Below, piece by piece: positions 16,141 to 22,578 of a stretch of DNA of 22,578 nt. The DNA lies in the NCBI GenBank assembly GCA_008931825.1, contig QXVZ01023878.1:1-22578 (forward strand), in the 5' to 3' direction. Each line of letters opens with the position of its first letter. The first letter of the stretch is position 1. The translations under genes and the position numbers were made by a program. A model generated the notes under the pieces. The model was not told the origin of the DNA. It ran no database searches and saw nothing but the letters and a program-made list of their open reading frames with translations. Source of the DNA: Phallusia fumigata (lineage: Eukaryota; Chordata; Ascidiacea; Phlebobranchia; Ascidiidae).

Positions 16141-19100
16141 GACAAAACTGTACAGCTGGTTAAGAGTGTAAAATATATGTACAGTAGTTTCAGGGGCTAA
16201 AAACTGTACAGCAGTTTTCAATGCAACAACTGTCCAACAATTTTAAAGCATAAGAACTGTGCAGCAGTTTCAAGGACTAAAAAATGTACTGCAAATAAAA
16301 TTTAAAAATTGTCAAGTATACAGCTGTTTTAGGGGCTAAAAACTGTAATGCAGTTTCATAGGCTAATACGTGTACTGCAGTTTCAGAGGCTAAAATGTTT
16401 ACAACAGTTTCAGAGGCTGAAAACATTATAGCAGTTTAAGAGACTAAAATATGTATGCAGTTTCAGACGCTAAAAATTGCACAGGATTCCGAAAGACTAA
16501 CAATGTACACAACGCAAAGAGACTAAAAGTGTATAGCCGTTTTGGAGGCTAGAATTGTACAGTAGATTCGAAGGCAAATGCAATACACAGCAATGCAGAA
16601 GATAAATAGTGTACAGCAGATTAAGAGTCAAAAAGTATGCAGCAGTTTCAAAAAGGCTAAAAGTTTAACAGCATTATAAGAGGCTAAAAATGTACAGGTA
16701 TTGAAGAGGCTATAAAGTGTACAGGAATTTACAAGGATAAAACTGTACATCAGTTTCAGCAAATGTGTACAGCAATTTTAAACACACAAAGTGATCAGAA
16801 GTTTCAGAGGCAAAAATTTACAGCAGTTTAAACGGTTAAAACTGTAGAGCAGTGTTCGAAGCTTAATCTTATAGAGTGTTTTTTTCAGGTAAAATATACA
16901 CAGCAGTAGAGGCAAAAAATGTATAGCAGTTAAAGAGGCAAAAACATTACAGCACTTTTAGAGTATAAAACTGAACAGAAGTTTCTGTAGCTCAAACTGT
17001 ACAGAAGTTCATGTGGCTAAAATCTGTGCAGCAATTTCAGAGGTTAAAAGCTGAACAGTTCTTTCTGAAGTTAAAAGGTAACAGCAGTTTCAGAGGCAAA
17101 GACTGTACAGCAGTTTAGAAAGCCAAAAACGTCGTGGAATTTCTAAGGCTGAACCTGTACAGTAGTTTCTGTGACTAAAAACTGTACTGCAATTTCTCAG
17201 AATAAAACTGTACAGCAGTTTCTCAAATTAAAACTGTTCAGCAGTTTAAAGGCTAAAAACTATTCAACAGTTTCTCATGCTAAAAACTGTACCGCAGATT
17301 CACAGGCAAAAATTGTACAACAATTTTGTGGCAAAATACTGTACAGCAGTTTCAAAGGCTAAAACTGTACAGCAGTTTTTAAGGCTAGAAACTGTACAGC
17401 AGTTTCTGAGGATAAATTAGTACAGCAGCTTCAGATGCAAAAAACTGTAAAGCAGTTTCTGAGGCGAAAACTGTACAGCAGTTTCAGGGGCTAAAATTTG
17501 TGCAGCAGTTTCAGAGGATAAAATTGTACAGCAGTTTAAGGAGCTAAAAAATGTACAGCACTTTCAGAGGCTAATAAGTGTACAGCAGTTTCAGAGGCTA
17601 AAAATATTACAGCAGTTTCGGAGGCTAAAATTGAACAGGAGTTTCTCTGGCTAAATCTGTACAGCAGTTTTACAGTTTCCCCAGCTAATAACTGCACAGC
17701 ATTTTCATAGGGCAAAAACTGTACAGCAGTTTCTGAGTCTAAAACCGTAGAGCAATTTCTGTAAATAAAACTTAAACAGCATTTTCTGTGCCTAAAAATG
17801 CCCAAAAACTCTTCAGCAGTTTCAGAGGTTAAATTATACAGCAGTTAAAGAAGCTAAATCAGTACAGCAATTTCAAAGGCTAAAACTGTACAGCAATTTA
17901 AGAGGCTAAAAACTGTACAGCAGTTTCAGAGGCTAAAAACTGCACAGCATTTTCGAAGGGTTAAATGTGCCGAAATTTTAGACGCAAAAAACTGTACAGC
18001 AGTTTCGCAGGCTAAAAGAGCTACAGCAGTTTGAGGGTTAGAAACTGTACAGCAGTTTCATAGGATAAATTAGTTGAGCAGCTTCAGATGCAAAAAATGC
18101 AAAAGAGTTTCTGAAGCGAAAACTGTGCATCAGTTTCTCAGGCAAAAACGGCATTCAGCATTCAAAGTGTAAAAACTGTACAGCTGTTTCAAAGGCTGAA
18201 AACTGTACAGCAGTTTCAGAGGCTAAAACTGTACAGCAGTTTCTGAGGCAAAAACTGTACAGCAGTTTCAGAGGCTAAAACTGTACAGCAGTTTCAGAGG
18301 ATGAAAATTGAACAGCAGTTTCAGAGGCTGAAAACTGTACAGCAGTTTCTCTGGCTAAAAACTGTTTAGCAGTTTCAGGGGCTAAAACTGTACAGCAGTT
18401 TCGGAAACCAAAAATGTACAGCAGTTTCTAAAGCTAAATGAGAACAGCAATTTCGGAGGCTGAAAAATATACAGCAGTTTCTCAGCAGTTTCAGAGACTG
18501 AAAACTGTACAGCAGTTTCTGAGGCAAAAACTGTACAGCAGTTTCAGAGGATGAAAATTGTACAGCAGTTTCTCTGGCTGAAAACTGGACAGCAGTTTCT
18601 CTGGCTAAAAACTGTACCGCAGTTTCTAAAGCAAAATGAGAACAGCAATTTCGGAGGCTAAAATTGAACAGGAGTTTCTCTAGCTAAATCTGTACAGTAG
18701 TTTTACGGATTTCCCAGCTAATAACTCACAGCATTTTTAGAGGGCAAAAACTGTACAGCAGTTTCTGAGTCTTAAACCCCAGAGCAATTTCTGTGGATAA
18801 AACCTAAACAGCATTTTCTGTAGCTAAAAACTCTACAGCAGTTTCAGAGGTTAAATTGTACAGCAGTTGAACAAGCTAAATCAGTACAGCAATTTCAAAG
18901 GCTAAAACTGTACAGCAGTTTAAGAGGCTAAATATTGTACAGCATTTTCGAAGGGTTAAATGTGCTGAAATTTCAGAGGCCAAAAACTGTACTGAGTTTC
19001 TCAGGCCAAAAGAGCTTCAGCAGTTTAAAGGCAAGAAACTGTATAGCAGTTTCATAGAATTAATTAGTTCAGCAGCTTCAAATGCAATAAACTGCAAAAT

Positions 19101-19911
19101 AGTTATTGAGGCGAAATTTGTGCATCAGTTTCTCAGGCAAAAACGTCCTTCAACATTGTAAAGCCTAAAAACTGCACTGCTGTTTGAAAGGCTGAAAACT
19201 GTACAGCAGTTTCAGAGGCTGAAAACTGTACAGCAATTTCAGAGGCTAAAAATGTACAGCAGCTTCTCACTCTAAAAACTGTACAGCAATTTCAGAGGCT
19301 AAAAATGTACAGCAGCTTCTCACTCTAAAAACTGTACAGCAGTTTCAGAGGCTAAAAACTTTACAGCAGTTTCTGAGGCTATAAACTGTACAGCAGTTTC
19401 AGAGGCAAAAACCGTACAGCAGTTTGTGAGGCTAAAACTGTACAGCAGTTTGTGAGGGTAAAATTGTACAGCAGTTTCAGAGGCTGAAAACTATACAGCA
19501 GTTTCTCAGGCTGAAAACGTTTCAGCAGTTTCTAAGGCTAAAATTTTTACAACAGTTTCCGAAAACTGTACAGCAGTTGCAGAGTCTAACACTGTACACA
19601 GCATATTCAGAGGCTAACACTCTACAACAGTTTCAGAGACTAAAATCTGTACAAAAGTTTCAGAGGCTAAAAACTGTACAGCAGTTGCAGAGGCTAAAAG
19701 TGTACAGCAGTTTCTGAAGCTTTACCTGTACAGCAGTTTCAGAGGTTATAACTGCAAGGCAGTTTCATAGGTTAAAAAGTTTACAGCACTTTCTGAAGCT
19801 ACAACCGTACAGCAGTTTCATTTCCATAAGTGTGCTGGAGTTTCGGAGGCTAAAACTTTACAGCCGAAAAAAAAACTGCACATCGATTTTAGAGGCTAAA
19901 ATGTGCAGCAA
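16141..19911. repeat. ~26-bp satellite array with CTGTACAG core
   Basis: Roughly 3.8 kb of diverged units, whose most frequent form is AAAACTGTACAGCAGTTTC followed by AGAGGCT; I estimate around 145 copies. Each unit holds the 8-base palindrome CTGTACAG and the inverted pair AACTG/CAGTT, so single strands can fold in every unit. The left part (16141-17150) is the most diverged and the central and right parts are more uniform, as expected if homogenisation acts internally. Distinctive variants recur about 1.0 kb apart (17681 and 18714; 18069 and 19063), and a perfect 53-bp double unit is repeated from 19230 to about 19335. The open frames through it are artefacts. Confidence 0.95.
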
Positions 19912-20600
19912 ATAAGCTGTTGCTATCAGGCATTGTATGAATTGATGCAGGCACTTCTACCAAACGTATTTTTGCGTACCGGCGTTTCGTCGTTCAGGTC
20001 GTCTTTCTCAGGGTAAATATAACACTTGAAGCGCGAAATGCAACACAGTGTTGCTTCTCGGAATCGTCCCGTCTTCGAACCTTTCAAAAGATTTGTCTCT
20101 CGGCCCCAAGAGTGTTCGTATTAGAAATATTAACGTCATAATCATGGACGTATTTCCATATTTAGCGCCAAAACACAAGCAGCTTCTATAAAGTTCACGT
20201 AATAGATTGACAATCTGCCAAAAATCCCCATGTTGGGAAATGGTTGCTACTGGCAACCCCAAAATGGTCGCATGGTTTACAAGAGAGATAGTGGACCGGA
20301 TGTTACGACGCTTAATCACAAGTCGAGACGATGAACACGAATCTTCGCAGCTCGTATAGCTGAATCGCAACTTAACCTTACTTTGTAACAAGGTTTGCAA
20401 ACAAACTTATGCCTTTAAGAGTTTTGCTGCTGTTGTTGAATTTCGTTAGATTTCGATGAAACAAACCTATTTTTCCAAATGTGTCCAAAAATAGTTTCAC
20501 TTTTACATTTTGATGGAAATAAATAGATAAACGTTCTGCCCCAACAAAACAACTGCAGAATTTGTTAAAGGTTGACGTATACCAACAACAAAAAAACAAG
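19912..20600. other. Right flank of the satellite with Penelope-type end motif
   Basis: On the minus strand around 20012-19975 the sequence reads CCTGAGAAAGACGACC, then GAACGACGAAACGCCGG. This resembles the CCTGA...CGAAACG motif found at the ends of Penelope-like elements. A 130-codon minus-strand open frame (20400-20008) ends right beside it. It could be the remnant of an element, but has no RT or endonuclease motif I recognise. Confidence 0.4.
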
Positions 20601-21540
20601 TTTTTGAAGGCGTTTTAGAATCCAAATTCAACTTTCCACAGCCTATTCACATTTTTATAAGCATATCTGCCGGAAAATCCGGTCAGAGAAAAAAATCTGC
20701 ATCAGAAATGTTTCATACGAACGCTGTAATATTGTCTACAGGTAAAGTGAAGCCATATTTGCGTGATTCGTTGCAGGTTGTCCTCAAGTAAAGCGGATAC
20801 AATGCCAGAGAACGATTATCAAAGTTTTGCATGTTGCCAATTTTGATCTGAATAATTTTAGCCTGCGACAGTGTTCAAGTAGATTTAACAAAAGACATTT
20901 TGTTCACAAAAAAACAAGATCAAATTGTTACGTTAAATATTAAAGCATGTACTTGTTCTGTGGAGCTCAAAACATGAAACAGATTGCACTCTGTATAACA
21001 ACACGCCTTATTGAGTACAATAGTCCGAGCTATTACAATGCATACGTTTAAAGGAAGTGTGTGCGTCACAATCACCAGCTGGTTTCGGTGAAAATATCTT
21101 GCAGGTGACATGAAAAATGCTACAGATTCCTGCCAGTATAGAATATAAACCCAATCATATGTTGCTGTGTGAGTTAGGTGGCAAAGATGTTGTGATGTTT
21201 AGTTGCCTGTCGGTTCAATAGCAAGTCAGTTAAGTTCCAAGTGACAAAGTCAGAAGCGTTTCAGCTACAATATGAAGATAAAATCCAGTACTTGTTTGTG
21301 AAACATTTCCTACGTTTCGACAAACGCTGTTGTCATCCTCATGACGAAATGTAGACAATGTTTTACACACAATTACTGGCTTCTATCATTTTATTGAGAC
21401 TATTTAAAACCGTGCATTGTGTACCTCAATTCAGCTAAACTTTTTATAAAACCTGCTTCAAGATGTAACAAAGCAGTGGTGTGTAATTCTTTGCATGGAA
21501 ATTTTGTTATTTTTGTCGATTAAATCAAAGTTTGCTTAGA
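20601..21540. other. Intergenic interval, upstream of the gene at 21541
   Basis: Nothing coding is visible apart from the foldback at 21310-21353 described separately. A possible splice or trans-splice acceptor, TTTGCTTAG (AG at 21537-21538), lies just before the ATG at 21541. Confidence 0.35.
21310..21353 (-). repeat. Penelope-type terminal motif, copy 3, with nested hairpins
   Basis: CTACGTTTCG (21310-21319) pairs with CGAAATGTAG (21344-21353) with one mismatch, and inside it GACAA (21319-21323) pairs with TTGTC (21330-21334). On the minus strand this reads ATGAGGATGACAACAGCG, then TTTGTCGAAACGTAG. It is the best preserved GACAA/TTGTCGAAAC copy in the window. The layout resembles a hammerhead-like fold, but the CTGATGA core is not intact here. 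Confidence 0.5.
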
Positions 21541-22195
21541 ATGGAACATTTTAAATTTGTTACACTTCAGTTTGCCGCAAGGCTTTCTGCGATTTCACCA
21601 CGAAAAATTAAGATATTGGCTTTCATATTTACGTTGTTTCTTCCATCTTTACAACAATATCCAACCGAACATTGCGGTAAGTGGTTTGGAAACTGAGAGT
21701 ATTTTTTGATAACTTTAGAACAGATCAAGCGATGGTGCACAAAAATACAAATAGAGAACATTTCTACAGTTCAGGAAAGAATGGTTAAAACTAACCGACA
21801 TATGCAGTTTACAATATAGTTTTTTCTTGTATGTATTTAAGAAAAAACATAGTTTGAGTAAACGTATCACAAAAATTGTGGTGGACTTCGTATAACAATT
21901 TTTAACCCAATATCATGGCTCGTAGTGATAAAGTTTTAGGGGTATAGGGGCCTAGGCACAATCAAATATCTTTCTTCGTGTCATAGACATATATCACATC
22001 GGCATAAAAATAAGTAAACGACAAACTACGGGTTTTTTTGTTATGAAGCAATACAGAAATGTTAATATTTTTTGTGTTTTGTTTTATTTCATGTGAAATG
22101 TAATTATGGAATTAAATTTTAATTTTCAGGTCGTGGACCTCTAAATTGCACTATCCTGTTGTGCCAGCTTTACAACGTGGCCAATATCACATGCA
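21541..22195 (+). CDS. First two exons of an unrecognised secreted or membrane protein (partial)
   Basis: Exon 21541-21676 starts at an AGAATGG context and encodes 45 residues: a basic N-terminal stretch (SPRKIK), then the hydrophobic ILAFIFTLFLPSL, then QQYPTEHC. The donor is GTAAGT. Exon 22130-22195 follows a TTTTCAG acceptor, completes a Gly codon and reads RGPLNCTILLCQLYN, then VANITC, before another GTAAGT donor (phase 1). The hydrophobic run fits a signal peptide or signal anchor. The four cysteines and the NCT and NIT glycosylation sites fit an extracellular segment. The rest lies beyond 22196, off the window or after the SINE-like block. I do not recognise the family; a weak resemblance to a cysteine-spaced receptor stalk is not enough to name it. 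Confidence 0.5.
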
Positions 22196-22274
22196 GTAAG
22201 TATTTGTCTGAAACTCGTAAAATTAATAAAACAGTTGTAAAAGATTAACAATTTAAAATATCGAACATTTCTTT

Positions 22275-22578
22275 GTAAAACACTTGCTTTTGAGGAGGCC
22301 TCGCCCTCAGCTGGTGGCAAGGAACCTCATTTTGCAGTAGGCTGGTCGCGCGTCGCTCGGTGTCTGTCCATCTTGTGGCAGAGCTGCCTGTGCGCGTTTG
22401 GACAGTTTCGTTATTTTATCCATTTGCTCACATTTCGTGATCTGTAAATTACTAGTTACTAGACTCTGGTTCGAACCACCAAACCTTCGAATGCATTACA
22501 ATTATCTCAGTTGGCGAGGGACCTCGTGTGTGTTTGTGACGGGGTTCCTCTTTCCGCGGTGAGCTTCAGGTTCTGACC
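22275..22578. repeat. GC-richer, tRNA-related SINE-like block
   Basis: Base composition changes abruptly to GC-richer sequence. It contains GGTTCGAACC (22471-22480), a perfect tRNA B-box core, and ATCTCAGTTGGCGAGG (about 22504-22519), an A-box-like stretch. The order does not give one clean tRNA, so two adjoining SINE units or a tRNA-derived SINE running off the edge is likelier. It lies in the intron of the gene starting at 21541. Confidence 0.4.

Noticed and set aside
17171..17805. Open frames on both strands within the 26-bp satellite
   Set aside because: They only reflect the repeat unit; neither conserved domain nor gene context is present.
20008..20400. 130-codon minus-strand frame as a Penelope protein C terminus
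   Set aside because: An end motif follows it, but neither RT nor GIY-YIG residues are visible, so the assignment would be a guess.

Overview
This is eukaryotic, AT-rich DNA with short GT-AG introns, abundant short tandem repeats and retroelement debris. The gene content (a fibrinogen-related protein, an intelectin-like lectin, a C2H2 zinc-finger frame) and the compact introns fit an invertebrate chordate, most likely an ascidian tunicate of the Ciona type. That assignment is an inference from gene families and style; no species marker was seen. Two unresolved bases (3623, 15343) show it is assembled draft sequence.

Layout, left to right. 1-1060 is a decayed Penelope-like reverse transcriptase on the minus strand. 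1238-3482 is a ~20-bp minisatellite built on a CCATGG core, which flips orientation at about 3150. 3639-4573 holds the last two exons of a fibrinogen-related (FReD) gene, plus strand. 4574-8150 is gene-poor and holds retroelement fragments and a decayed zinc-finger copy. 8155-13029 is the centrepiece: a plus-strand gene that I reconstruct from 16 or 17 exons with consistent splice phases. It encodes a type II membrane protein with a short tyrosine-motif cytoplasmic tail, one transmembrane helix and an extracellular intelectin (X-type lectin) domain. Six consecutive exons (8-13, exactly 750 nt, phase 1 at both ends) insert an unrecognised cysteine-bearing 250-residue module inside the lectin domain. 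Leaving them out rejoins a normal intelectin fold at a conserved cysteine. Two alternative terminal exons follow, separated by a tRNA-like SINE fragment.

13175-14850 is intergenic with nothing convincing. 14860-15766 carries a Penelope-type terminal motif, a GIY-YIG endonuclease fragment and, in the same open frame, five C2H2 zinc fingers. 16141-19911 is a 3.8-kb satellite of ~26-bp units with a ~1.0-kb higher-order repeat. 19912-21540 is intergenic with more Penelope-type terminal motifs. 21541-22195 is the start of a plus-strand gene encoding a secreted or membrane-anchored protein, cut by the window edge. The last 300 bases look like a GC-richer tRNA-related SINE.

The FReD and intelectin genes lie in the same orientation about 3.6 kb apart and both belong to lectin families used in invertebrate recognition of microbes, so this may be part of a lectin or innate-immune cluster. 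All exon boundaries were read by eye from splice consensus and phase and have not been checked against transcripts.
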